The notes under the pieces are model-generated. The model was not told the origin of the DNA, searched no databases, and was given only the letters and a program-made list of their open reading frames with translations. From Verrucomicrobiales bacterium (GTDB taxonomy: Bacteria; Verrucomicrobiota; Verrucomicrobiia; Verrucomicrobiales; SLCJ01), in NCBI GenBank assembly GCA_007125835.1, contig SLCJ01000302.1, positions 1 through 15,233 on the forward strand: a stretch of 15,233 nt of DNA. The letters are read 5' to 3'. The position numbers and the translations under genes are program-made. This document shows positions 1-7,014 of this stretch, in pieces (positions within the stretch are counted from its first letter, which is position 1; each line of letters opens with the position of its first letter).

Positions 1-352
1 GGTGAGCGATAGCCTCACAGCTATCCGTTGTTGGACGGGCCCGCTCCTGCGGTGTCGGCGCGAATGACGCGGGGTATGCGTTTTCTATTTCCGCCTGATC
101 CTGAGTTGGTTACGGGAGCGGTTGTCATCCGTCGGGGTGCTCAGCGCCGTTGGCGGTGGCCATGGGCTTTGCGGCGCAGCCGCAAAGCCCATCCGGGACG
201 CGCCGTGTGGCAAGGACGTCCTCGATTGTTTTGATACCAAGGACGGGAGGCTGCGGTTTAGGTCGATGGCAGGCTTGCTCGCCTCTTTTAGGCGCACACG
301 TTCCCATCGCCTACCGTCGGGAAGGCGTTTGACTGGACTCGGTGTTGCGATG
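1..352. other. Non-coding remnant downstream of the IS91-like fragment
   Basis: I see no convincing gene in this stretch. Short open frames exist on both strands but have no recognisable domain and overlap each other. Two hairpins are visible: a 6-bp stem GATAGC/GCTATC at 8-25 and a perfect 14-bp inverted repeat at 162-192. The stretch lies directly downstream of the transposase C-terminus (minus strand), so it may be the terminal part of the same decayed IS91-like element. That is inference; no element boundary can be placed from the sequence alone. Confidence 0.45.
162..192. repeat. Perfect 14-bp inverted repeat with 3-nt loop
   Basis: The arms ATGGGCTTTGCGGC (162-175) and GCCGCAAAGCCCAT (179-192) are exact reverse complements around GCA. 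No T-run follows on either strand, so a Rho-independent terminator is unlikely. It lies about 160 bp beyond the stop of an IS91-type transposase fragment. IS91-family ends carry short hairpins at their origin, so an element-end hairpin is one possibility, unproven here. Confidence 0.6.
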
Positions 353-580
353 TCAGGGTTCATCGTGGGGGTGTCTCGGTGGTCCGCGTGGTTTGATGGT
401 GGCGATAAGCTCCATCTCCATCCGGCAGTGCGGACAACGCGGGATTGGGGGCTCGGGCAGCACAGGTTTGGGTTCGTCGAGTTGGCCGCACACCAGCGCG
501 CGCATGCGCAGCCGGGTCTTGCGCGCCGCGCCGCTCATCCAGCCGTGGTGGCGAACCCTCACAAAATCCTTGGGCAGCAG
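353..580 (-). pseudogene. C-terminal fragment of an IS91-type (Y2) transposase, fused to an integrase remnant
   Basis: The last ~75 codons of the open frame read LLPKDFVRVRHHGWMSG, then a basic segment, then a CPHC pair and a Gly/Pro-rich end. This resembles the C-terminal tail of IS91-family single-strand transposases, which typically has an 'LPKGF-R-RH-G' segment followed later by a CxxC motif. The catalytic HUH and double-Tyr parts are absent, so only the 3' end of the gene remains. The frame is continuous with the tyrosine-recombinase remnant upstream, and the join lies near base 580. The family call is from memory of the motif and was not confirmed by a search. Confidence 0.6.
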
Positions 581-1136
581 AGGTGCAATCCAGGCTCTCA
601 GATTCTGCGTGATCGGGATGGGCCTACGGGATGCGGTTTTCGCCTGACCCGCCCGCAACTCGATGATCCCTCGTTCGAGATCAATGGCGGACCAGTCGAG
701 GCGGTTCAACTCGGCCATGCGGATACCTGAAAACGCGCCAATCGCCAAAATGGGGATCACGTGAGGCGGAGCGGCATGAAGGATTTTGCGCATCACATCC
801 GGGGTGAACACTGCCACATTTTCGTAGCTCTTGACTTTTACCTTCTTGAGTTGCTCGGCCGCAGTCATCTGCTCGGCGGGCAGGCAGTTTTGCAAACGGG
901 CGAAGGAAAAGAGCACCTTCACGCAGATCAGCATGCCATTGCGGGATTTGGCCGACAGATTCAAACCCCGCAGCCAGCCGTCCATGTCCGAGGAACTGAC
1001 GCCGGGGATTCACCCGGGAACGCCTGGCCAAAGCGTGTGAGGACGGTTTTCAAGTTCAAAAGATAGGCTTTGCTGACACCGTCCTGTTCCCCTCTTTCCC
1101 CGCTTGGGAGCACGGGGCTTCCGGGAGCCTGTGCTC
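581..1136 (-). pseudogene. Decayed tyrosine recombinase (integrase), frameshifted and 3'-truncated
   Basis: The upstream piece (about 1136 down to 1010) encodes a SAM-like core-binding start, with SKAYLLNLKTVLTRFGQAFPGE in view. Reading continues in the -1 frame as IPGVSSSDMDGWLRGLNLSA and then into the catalytic domain. There GAFSGIRMAEL carries the first catalytic Arg, and AGQAKTASRRPIPI carries the beta-strand Lys. The C-terminal half of the catalytic domain (HxxR, H/W and nucleophilic Tyr) is missing; the frame runs into IS91-like sequence instead. The frameshift near 1009-1011 is explained by loss of one A in a gaaatc run. A stop lies just upstream, so no start codon or N-terminal arm domain is left. 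The position beside tRNA-Lys fits an integrated element. The protein cannot be active. Confidence 0.8.
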
Positions 1137-1138
1137 GA

Positions 1139-1225
1139 TGTCACCATTTTGTCACCACCCGTGTTCATGACCCGGAAATGGTGTCAATTTCAGTGGTTTT
1201 TGTTCCGCGTAACCCCTTGAAATTG
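1139..1225. repeat. Repeat cluster between integrase remnant and tRNA-Lys (possible attachment-site region)
   Basis: TGTCACCA occurs twice in direct orientation (1139-1146 and 1150-1157), 11 bp apart or about one helical turn. A near-inverted TGGTGTCA lies at 1179-1186. An 8-bp inverted repeat CAATTTCA (1185-1192) / TGAAATTG (1218-1225) follows. Spaced direct repeats between an integrase gene and a tRNA 3' end are what integrase arm-type sites look like, but no second copy of the tRNA end is visible in this window. Confidence 0.35.
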
Positions 1226-1242
1226 AATGGGTTGTAAGGAAG

Positions 1243-1315
1243 TACGCGGGCAGGGACTCGAACCCTGGACCAATTGGTTAAAAGCCAACTGCTCTACCAA
1301 CTGAGCTACCCGCGC
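1243..1315 (-). tRNA. tRNA-Lys(UUU)
   Basis: The reverse strand folds into a complete cloverleaf. The acceptor is GCGCGGG against CCCGCGT with one G-U pair at position 1-72. The D arm is GCTC/GAGC. The anticodon stem is GTTGG/CCAAT with loop CTTTTAA, giving anticodon TTT at 1280-1282. The T arm is CAGGG/CCCTG with loop TTCGAGT, and the discriminator is A73. No CCA is encoded. It lies about 130 bp downstream of folC on the same strand, and its 3' end faces the integrase remnant, as expected for an integration target. Confidence 0.96.
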
Positions 1316-1444
1316 GTTGGTGGCATCCTTTTCGGACGGGTCGGGAGTTTCGCACGGCTTGCCAGGATACGCAAGTAAAGACTTTGGGTTTTTCCCGGGG
1401 CCCTGTGCGGGGTGTGGCGTGTGGCTTACGGTTGGGAGATGGGC

Positions 1445-2668
1445 TTACTGCGAGCCCGGGCGGTAGGGGCGCTTTTCGATGTGGGCGATCATTTCGCCGG
1501 CGAGGAAGAGCGAGCCGGTGGCGAGGGTGGGCTCCGGGTGGGCGCGAGCGGCGGTCAGGGCCTCGGCGGGGGAGACGGCGGTGGTGATGTCGTTTTCGGC
1601 GATACCAAGGTTGTTTGCCGCGGCGGCCAGGGTTGCGGTGTCGGTGGCGCGGGGAGAGCGGAAGGGTGTGAAGATCCAGCGGGCGGCGATGGGGGTGAGG
1701 CGTTCCATCATGCCGCGGGCGTTTTTGTCGTCGGCGGTGCCGAAGATGATGGTGGCTTTTTGATTGGGGAAGGATTCCTGCCAAGTGGCGGCGAGGATGT
1801 CGCAGGCTTCCGGGTTGTGTGAACCGTCGATGACGAGTGATCCGTCGCGCCTGATGTCGAAGCGGCCGGGCCAGTGGGTGTTGGCCAGTCCGAAGCGGAG
1901 TGACTCGACGCGCAGTTTGTATCCTGCGGCGTGTAGGCATTCGGCGGCGAGGGCGGCGTTGAGTGCCTGGTGGCTGCCGGCGAGGGAAATCGGGTAGCCG
2001 GAGAGGGGGAGGTCGACGATGCGGAGCTGAGCGTTCTTCTCCCGCGCCGTTTCGGCGATGACTTCTGCGGCTTCGGGCGGCTGGGGAGCCGAGAGGACAG
2101 GTTTTCCGGGGCGGATGATGGCGGCTTTTTCGGCGGCGATTTTCTCAAGCGTGTCGCCGAGCCACTGCATGTGGTCCATGCCAATGCGGGTGAGGACGGC
2201 GACGTCTGCCGGCACGGCGGTGGTGGCATCGAGCCGCCCGCCCATGCCGGTTTCGAGGAAGAGCAGTTCGCAGTGGCTGGCTTTGAAATGGCGGAGGGCT
2301 GCGGCGAGGGCGATTTCGAAGAAGGTGGGATGGTATTCCCAGGAGGCGACGCGTTGGCGGATGACACGAAGGTGGAGGTCGAGGTCTTCGTCGGAGATCT
2401 CGCGTCCGTCGACGCGGATGCGCTCATGAAAGCGAACGAGGTGGGGAGAGGTGAACAGTCCGGTGCGGAGGCCCGAGGCGCGGGCGACACTTTCCGCGAG
2501 CGCGCAGACGGAGCCTTTGCCGTTGGTGCCGGCGATTTGAACGATCCGGGTGGTGGGCGGCGGGAGGAGGTCATTCTCCTCGATCAGGCGGCGCATGTTG
2601 TCGAGTCCCAGTTTTACGCCGAAAAACTGGGTGGTGAAAAGCCAGTCGAGGGCGGATTTAGGGGCCAT
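1445..2668 (-). CDS. folC: Bifunctional folylpolyglutamate synthase / dihydrofolate synthase
   Basis: The enzyme joins L-glutamate to dihydropteroate and adds further gamma-linked glutamates to folates using ATP, in the cytosol. The 407-residue product is slightly shorter than the usual 420-440. It carries the ATP-binding loop GTNGKGS (47-53), SPHL (74-77), GMGGRLDATT (141-150), IGMDHMQWLG (162-171), the KAAIIRPGKPV segment (181-191) and DGSHNPEA (281-288), in normal Mur-ligase order. The last motif has Ser where DGAHNP is common. It follows accD with 54 bases between them, an arrangement found in many bacteria, so the two are probably co-transcribed. No Shine-Dalgarno sequence is evident before the ATG; the upstream bases are C-rich. 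Confidence 0.95.
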   Translation of the reverse strand: MAPKSALDWLFTTQFFGVKLGLDNMRRLIEENDLLPPPTTRIVQIAGTNGKGSVCALAESVARASGLRTGLFTSPHLVRFHERIRVDGREISDEDLDLHLRVIRQRVASWEYHPTFFEIALAAALRHFKASHCELLFLETGMGGRLDATTAVPADVAVLTRIGMDHMQWLGDTLEKIAAEKAAIIRPGKPVLSAPQPPEAAEVIAETAREKNAQLRIVDLPLSGYPISLAGSHQALNAALAAECLHAAGYKLRVESLRFGLANTHWPGRFDIRRDGSLVIDGSHNPEACDILAATWQESFPNQKATIIFGTADDKNARGMMERLTPIAARWIFTPFRSPRATDTATLAAAANNLGIAENDITTAVSPAEALTAARAHPEPTLATGSLFLAGEMIAHIEKRPYRPGSQ

Positions 2669-2722
2669 GATTGGGGAAGGGAGAGGGTTAGGGGCTGCGG
2701 GCTGGAGCGGGAATTTTCCCGG

Positions 2723-3553
2723 TTAGGGCGCGAGGTATGCGACGAGGCGGGAGAGCTGCTGGCGCAGGTCGCGGCGGGGAACGATGCGGTCGACCAGGCC
2801 GTGTTCTAGCATGAACTCGGCGGTCTGGAATCCGGGGGGGAGGTTCTGGTGGGTGGTCTCTTTGACGACGCGCGGGCCGGCGAAGCCGATCATGCAGCCG
2901 GGTTCGGCGAGGATGACGTCGCCGAGGGTGGCGAAGGAAGCGGTGACGCCGCCGGTGGTGGGATGGGTGAGCACGGAAATAAAGGGCAGACCGGCCTCGT
3001 GGTGGCGGGCGAGCGCCCCCGAAGTTTTCGCCATTTGCATGAGTGAGAGCATGCCTTCCTGCATGCGCGCTCCGGACGAGGCGCTGAGGAGGATGACAGC
3101 GATTTTCTGTTTGGTGGCGGTTTCGACGATGCGGGTGATTTTCTCGCCGACCACCGATCCCATGGACCCGGCGAAAAAGCGGAAGTCCATGATACCGAGG
3201 GCAATGGGCTTGGAATCGAGGGTGGCGAGGCCGGTGCGAACGGCGTCGTTCATGCCTGTGGTGGAGCGGAGGCGGGCGACCTTTTCGTCGTATTGGTGGA
3301 AGCCGAGGGGGTTGGTGGAGGTGAGTTCGGAGTCGGCCTCCTGCCAGGAATCCGGGTCTGTGAGGCTGGCGACGCGCTCGGAGGAGGGCATGGGAAAATG
3401 GTGGCCGCAGTGGCGGCAGACGCGCAATTCCTGGCGGAGCTCGAGTTCGTGGAGCACCTCGCCGCAGGAGGGGCATTTGTGCCAGAGCCCTTCGGGAAGG
3501 TCGGTCTTGCGGTCGGTGCGGGCTTTGAGGAGCGGTTTTTTGAAGATGGGCAT
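2723..3553 (-). CDS. accD: Acetyl-CoA carboxylase carboxyltransferase subunit beta
   Basis: With AccA this subunit moves the carboxyl group from carboxybiotin to acetyl-CoA, making malonyl-CoA for fatty-acid synthesis. The 276-residue product has the N-terminal zinc ribbon of the beta subunit (Cys27, Cys30, Cys46, Cys49). The crotonase-like carboxyltransferase core follows, with FFAGSMGSVVGEK (126-138), SASSGARMQEG (158-168), THPTTGGVTASFA (196-208) and GFAGPRVV (223-230). The length is normal for the family. It is the first gene of the accD-folC pair and diverges from pyrR across about 210 bp. No clear ribosome-binding site precedes the ATG, and I found no convincing promoter, although TAGAAT lies in the upstream region. 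Confidence 0.96.
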   Translation of the reverse strand: MPIFKKPLLKARTDRKTDLPEGLWHKCPSCGEVLHELELRQELRVCRHCGHHFPMPSSERVASLTDPDSWQEADSELTSTNPLGFHQYDEKVARLRSTTGMNDAVRTGLATLDSKPIALGIMDFRFFAGSMGSVVGEKITRIVETATKQKIAVILLSASSGARMQEGMLSLMQMAKTSGALARHHEAGLPFISVLTHPTTGGVTASFATLGDVILAEPGCMIGFAGPRVVKETTHQNLPPGFQTAEFMLEHGLVDRIVPRRDLRQQLSRLVAYLAP

Positions 3554-3766
3554 GATGGGTGGGGCGTGGGGGAAGGGGGATGGGGGATGGGTTGAGGCGG
3601 CGGCGAACCCTGTGCGTTGTGCTTGATTATTCTAGCCCTGTCGCGGTGGGAAATCCACGGCAAATGCGTGGGGGACGTGCCGGTTCCGGGTCGGCGGGTG
3701 ATTTTTTCCAGTGGGCGAGAGTATCGCGCTTGACGAGAGCGCCTCGGCGGTCCAAATGTGGCGTGC
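3554..3766. promoter_or_regulatory. Divergent accD / pyrR intergenic region
   Basis: About 210 bp separate two divergent units, so both promoters should lie here. For pyrR, TTGACG at 3730-3735 is a good -35 hexamer, but the best bases 16-18 bp further on (CCAAAT/CAAATG) are a poor -10. If the site is real, transcription would start at or next to the pyrR ATG. For accD the best -10 candidate is TAGAAT on the minus strand, without a good -35. I see no convincing terminator-antiterminator pair of the Bacillus PyrR type: no stem followed by a U-run precedes pyrR. Confidence 0.4.
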
Positions 3767-4306
3767 ATGAAAGAGACGATGTTGCTCGACGAAGCGGGTG
3801 TGGCCTCGGCCGTCGGGCGTGTTGTGGAAAGCATCGCCGGACAGGGGCGTGATCTGCCTTTGGTATTGGTGGGGATTCACACCCGGGGTGTGCCTGTGGC
3901 GCGGCGTGTGGCGGCGGCGCTGGGCAATGCGGTGGCGGGGATCGGCACGTTGGATATTTCGCTTTACCGGGACGATTTGGATAGCCGGGGGACCTTGCCT
4001 GTATTGCGGGGCAGCGACATACCGGCACCGGTGGACGGGGCGCGTGTGGTGCTTTGCGATGATGTGCTTTTCACGGGGCGGACGATCCGGGCGGCTCTGG
4101 ACGGGATCACCGCCTTGGGGCGGCCGGCGCGTGTTGAGTTGGCGGTGCTGGTGGACCGCGGCGGTCGCGAGCTGCCGATTCAGGCGGACCATGTCGGCCA
4201 TGCGGTGGAGACGAATGCCAGCCAGCGGGTGCGTGTGCGGTTGTCGGAGACGGATGAAGGGGATTGTGTGATGTTGTATGAAGTCGGGCCGGAGGGGGAC
4301 TCATGA
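3767..4306 (+). CDS. pyrR: PyrR: bifunctional pyrimidine regulator / uracil phosphoribosyltransferase
   Basis: PyrR family proteins sense UMP/UTP and PRPP to control pyr gene expression, and many also convert uracil plus PRPP to UMP. The product (179 residues from this ATG) has LVGIHTRG near the N-terminus, then DISLYRDDL, the PRPP-binding loop VVLCDDVLFTGRT (94-106) and the family-specific GRELPIQADHVG (about 134-145). An in-frame GTG nine bases upstream (3758) would add three residues; I chose the ATG because both lack a Shine-Dalgarno sequence and the ATG fits family length. It is the first gene of pyrR-pyrB-pyrC', and its stop overlaps the pyrB start (ATGA). Whether it acts on RNA here, or only as an enzyme, cannot be read from the sequence. 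Confidence 0.93.
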   Translation: MKETMLLDEAGVASAVGRVVESIAGQGRDLPLVLVGIHTRGVPVARRVAAALGNAVAGIGTLDISLYRDDLDSRGTLPVLRGSDIPAPVDGARVVLCDDVLFTGRTIRAALDGITALGRPARVELAVLVDRGGRELPIQADHVGHAVETNASQRVRVRLSETDEGDCVMLYEVGPEGDS

Positions 4307-5247
4307 AAGTGCCGCCGCGCAAGAAGGACCTGATCGATATCCGCTCGTTGTCGCGGGAGGAGGTGGAGTATCTGCTGGAGTCGGCGAAACCGTTCAAGGA
4401 ACTTTTTAGCCAGTCGGTGAAAAAGGTGCCGACACTGCAGGGCAAATCGGTGCTGACTTTGTTTTACGAGCCGTCGACACGAACCCGTTCGTCGTTTGAA
4501 ATCGCGGCGAAGAGGCTTTCGGCTGACGTGACGAATTTCGCGGTTTCGACCTCGGCGGTGGTGAAAGGCGAGAGCATCCTCGACACGGTGGACACGCTGC
4601 AGGCGATGCGCGTGGACTATGTGATCGTGCGCCATCAGGCGTCAGGCGTTCCGGGATTGATTGCGCGGCACACGCGCGCGAGTGTGTTGAATGCGGGGGA
4701 CGGCTGGCACGCGCATCCGACGCAGGCGCTGTTGGATGCATTTACGCTGCGCGAGGTGCATCCGGAAACGGCGGGGCGGCGGGTGTTGATTGTCGGCGAC
4801 TTGCAGCATTCGCGTGTGGCGCGTTCGACCAGTCGGATTTTTCACATGCTGGGGGCAGAGGTGGCGGCGCTGGGGCCGGGGACGCTGGTTCCCAGTCACC
4901 GCCCGGAGTGGTTGCGCACGTTTTCTAATTTCGAGGCGGCCTTCGCGTGGCGTCCGGATGTGATCTATTTGTTGCGAGTGCAGCGGGAGCGCCAGCACGA
5001 CCAGTTTTTTCCCAGCGTGCACGAATACCACCACCAGTATGGGGTGACGGCCGAGCGCCTGAACCGGATTCGCGGCGAAGGGATTCACATCATGCATCCC
5101 GGCCCGGTCAACCGCGGGGTGGAACTGGTGGACGCGGTGATGGATTATGAGCGAACGCTGATCAACCGGCAGGTGGAGAATGGCATCGCCGTGCGCATGG
5201 CGGTGCTCTACTGGCTGAAACCCGGAACGGAGGAACGTCATGGCTGA
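4303..5247 (+). CDS. pyrB: Aspartate carbamoyltransferase catalytic subunit
   Basis: This enzyme makes N-carbamoyl-L-aspartate from carbamoyl phosphate and aspartate, the committed step of pyrimidine synthesis. The 314-residue product has the carbamoyl-phosphate site FYEPSTRTRSSFE (54-66), the Lys loop VVKGES (87-91), AGDGWHAHPTQALLD (131-145) and the aspartate-site HPGPVNRG (265-272). The ATG overlaps the pyrR stop by four bases and is preceded by GGAGGGGG, a clear ribosome-binding site. No pyrI regulatory-subunit gene is nearby. The pyrC' gene overlaps its 3' end, which together suggests a class-A-type ATCase that assembles with a pseudo-dihydroorotase. That assembly is inference. Confidence 0.97.
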   Translation: MKVPPRKKDLIDIRSLSREEVEYLLESAKPFKELFSQSVKKVPTLQGKSVLTLFYEPSTRTRSSFEIAAKRLSADVTNFAVSTSAVVKGESILDTVDTLQAMRVDYVIVRHQASGVPGLIARHTRASVLNAGDGWHAHPTQALLDAFTLREVHPETAGRRVLIVGDLQHSRVARSTSRIFHMLGAEVAALGPGTLVPSHRPEWLRTFSNFEAAFAWRPDVIYLLRVQRERQHDQFFPSVHEYHHQYGVTAERLNRIRGEGIHIMHPGPVNRGVELVDAVMDYERTLINRQVENGIAVRMAVLYWLKPGTEERHG

Positions 5248-6529
5248 GCCGAGCATCACGTGGATTCAAGGGGCGACAGTGGTCGACAGCGAAGGGAGTC
5301 GCGAGGCGGATGTGCTCTTTTGCGATGGGAAAGTGCGGGCGGTGGGTGCGGTGGGAGCGATGGGAGATGTGCCGGAGGGTGCTGCGGTGGTGGATGGCCG
5401 GGGGCGGATTTTGATGCCGGGTTTGTTTGACATGAATGCCCACCTGCGGGAGCCGGGGCGCGAGGACAAGGAGGATATGGCCACGGGTTCGGCGGCGGCG
5501 GTGCAGGGCGGCGTGACGGGCCTGCTGGCGATGCCCAACACCGATCCGCCCGTGGACAGCGCAGGCATGGTGCAAAGCGTGACCGATCTGGCTGCGGCAA
5601 AATCGCCGATCCCCATTTTCCCGGCGGGATGCCTGACCAAGAGCCGCGCTGGTGCCGAGATGGCTGCGATTGGCGAGATGGCCTGTCTCGGCGTGAAACT
5701 GCTCACCGACGATCCCTCGCCGGTGGAAGATGCTCAGTTGTTACGAAGGCTGATGGAGTATGCGAGGGGATTCGATCTGATCGTGGCTTCGCATGCGACG
5801 ACACCCGCGCTGGTGCGGGGTGGGTCGGTGAACGAGGGCGAGGTGGGATATTTTCTGGGGCTGGGCGGCATGCCTTCCATGGCGGAGGAGATTGCGATCT
5901 TCCGCGATGTGGCGATCGCCCGGCATACAGGATGCCGCCTGCATATCCAGCATGTTTCCTCGGCGCGCGGGCTTGAGGTAATCCGGCGCGCGAAGGAGGA
6001 GGGAATACCGGTGACCTGCGAGGCGACGCCCTTGCATTTGATTTTCGATGATTCGGCGGTCTGTGGGTATGATACCCGATTCAAAATGGACCCGCCCCTG
6101 AGGGCGGTGGAGGACAGGGAGGCGTTGCTGGAGGGATTGCGCGACGGTACGGTGGACGTGATTGCCAGCAATCACGCTCCGCATAGTGTGTTTGAAAAGA
6201 ACACGGATTTCGCCAGCGCGCCTTTTGGAGCGAGCTTGTTCGACACGCTGCTGCCGGCGCTTCATCACCATGTGTTGGCCGAGGGTGGGCTTTCGCTTGA
6301 GATTCTGGTTGAAAAATTTTGTTTGGCTCCACGGCGGCTGCTGGGTCTGCCGGAGCCTGGATTCCGCGAGGAGGCAGCGGTGGACGCAGTGCTTTTTAAT
6401 CCGGCCGACGGGACGGAGGTCAGCCAGACATTTCTCAAATCCCGCGGGTGCAACAACCCGTTCCTCGGCCAGACGCTGCAGGGCCGGGTGGAAGGAGTTT
6501 GGCTTGGCGAAAAGCGCCTGTTGGGGTGA
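5240..6529 (+). CDS. pyrC: Dihydroorotase-like protein PyrC', probably catalytically inactive
   Basis: The 429-residue product matches type-I dihydroorotases throughout: HLREPG (68-73), EDMATGSAAAVQGGVTGLLAMPNT region (78-101), the Asp pair at 157-158, His185, His238 in HIQHVSS and NHAPHS (311-316). Two essential positions are changed. The first His of the metal motif HxH is Asn66 (DMNAH), and the catalytic Asp before HAPH is Asn311. The usual HCED after His185 is also replaced by HATT. Active enzymes need the lost residues to bind zinc and protonate the substrate, so this is likely a non-catalytic partner that stabilises PyrB, as Pseudomonas PyrC' does. The start overlaps pyrB by eight bases and has GGAGG upstream. 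A separate active pyrC would be needed elsewhere in the genome. Confidence 0.9.
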   Translation: MAEPSITWIQGATVVDSEGSREADVLFCDGKVRAVGAVGAMGDVPEGAAVVDGRGRILMPGLFDMNAHLREPGREDKEDMATGSAAAVQGGVTGLLAMPNTDPPVDSAGMVQSVTDLAAAKSPIPIFPAGCLTKSRAGAEMAAIGEMACLGVKLLTDDPSPVEDAQLLRRLMEYARGFDLIVASHATTPALVRGGSVNEGEVGYFLGLGGMPSMAEEIAIFRDVAIARHTGCRLHIQHVSSARGLEVIRRAKEEGIPVTCEATPLHLIFDDSAVCGYDTRFKMDPPLRAVEDREALLEGLRDGTVDVIASNHAPHSVFEKNTDFASAPFGASLFDTLLPALHHHVLAEGGLSLEILVEKFCLAPRRLLGLPEPGFREEAAVDAVLFNPADGTEVSQTFLKSRGCNNPFLGQTLQGRVEGVWLGEKRLLG

Positions 6530-6593
6530 TGGGGTGTTGGTTGGAGGCAAGTGGAGGGCGGAGTACGGAGGGCGGGCCGGGAGCGCTGGGGGG

Positions 6594-6944
6594 ATCCAGA
6601 ACCACGGATGGATGCGGATGAACACGGATCTGCGTGAGCATGGAGCAGAGAGACGCGAGCAAAGAGAAAAGAGCAAGAGGTCAGGGAAAACAAACAGGGG
6701 CGCACGCAAAAGCCCAGCCACACCCAATTCGGCAACCGCCCTCATCGATCCCGATGACCAATGACTAATGACTTATCCCACATCACCCGGGCGGACTAAA
6801 GATCCGCGCTCCAAAGAGGCCCATCCTCTCAGCACTTCGCGTCTTTGGGGATTTGCGTGAGTTTCTCTTTTCATCCCCATGCGTGCTCTTCCAAGCTCAA
6901 CGCATTCCATTCGCGTTCATCCGCGTTCATCTGTGGTTCTGGAT
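6594..6944. repeat. Inverted pair of AACCACGGATGAAC-type repeats
   Basis: The left copy at 6594-6629 starts ATCCAGAACCACGGATG and continues with GATGCGGATGAACACGGAT. The right copy at about 6911-6944, read on the minus strand, starts ATCCAGAACCACAGATG and continues with AACGCGGATGAACGCGAAT. About 280 bp separate them. Internally each is a series of GGATGAACnCGGAT-like units. Units of this kind are common intergenic repeats in Verrucomicrobia and Planctomycetes, from general knowledge and not checked here. Confidence 0.7.
6709..6757 (+). repeat. Dispersed repeat, copy 1 (ACACCCAATTCGGCAACC)
   Basis: This ~49-base segment runs from AAGCCCAGCC through ACACCCAATTCGGCAACC to CATCGATCCCGATG. A second copy lies in the opposite orientation at 8245-8300 with only a few substitutions and a five-base difference (ACCCT present only in copy 2). 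The pair brackets the aminotransferase gene. Confidence 0.8.
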
Positions 6945-7014
6945 TTCTTCCCCAGCGGTCCTGCATGCTGATATTTGCTTCGAGTTGTTTTCGGGGTTCA
7001 ATCCTCCCCGGGAA

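Larger units (their letters stand above)
6530..7014. other. Repeat-rich intergenic region between pyrC' and the aminotransferase gene
   Basis: No gene is supported in these 485 bases. The region is a mosaic of short dispersed-type repeats. It includes an inverted pair based on ATCCAGAACCAC (6594-6629 and 6909-6944), one copy of an ACACCCAATTCGGCAACC repeat (6709-6757), an 'acttcgcgtctttg...gatttgcgtgag' segment (about 6834-6863) and a short 'atgaccaatgactaatgact' run near 6755. The two flanking genes converge here, yet I see no hairpin followed by a T-run. Open frames that cross this stretch show no domain and look like chance readings. Confidence 0.7.

Noticed and set aside
1970..2809. Plus-strand open frame (279 codons) opposite folC
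   Set aside because: Gly/Asp/Glu-rich shadow composition; folC motifs are complete on the other strand.
3730..3759. Firm promoter call for pyrR from TTGACG
   Set aside because: The -35 is good but every -10 candidate at 16-18 bases matches only two or three consensus positions, so it is mentioned only as a possibility.
5741..6745. Minus-strand open frame (334 codons) opposite pyrC'
   Set aside because: Antisense shadow with no domain; it runs through repeat sequence after pyrC'.
6990..7014. Short CGGGG/CCCCG stem just beyond the aminotransferase stop as a terminator
   Set aside because: Only five base pairs, and no T-run follows on the coding strand of the aminotransferase.
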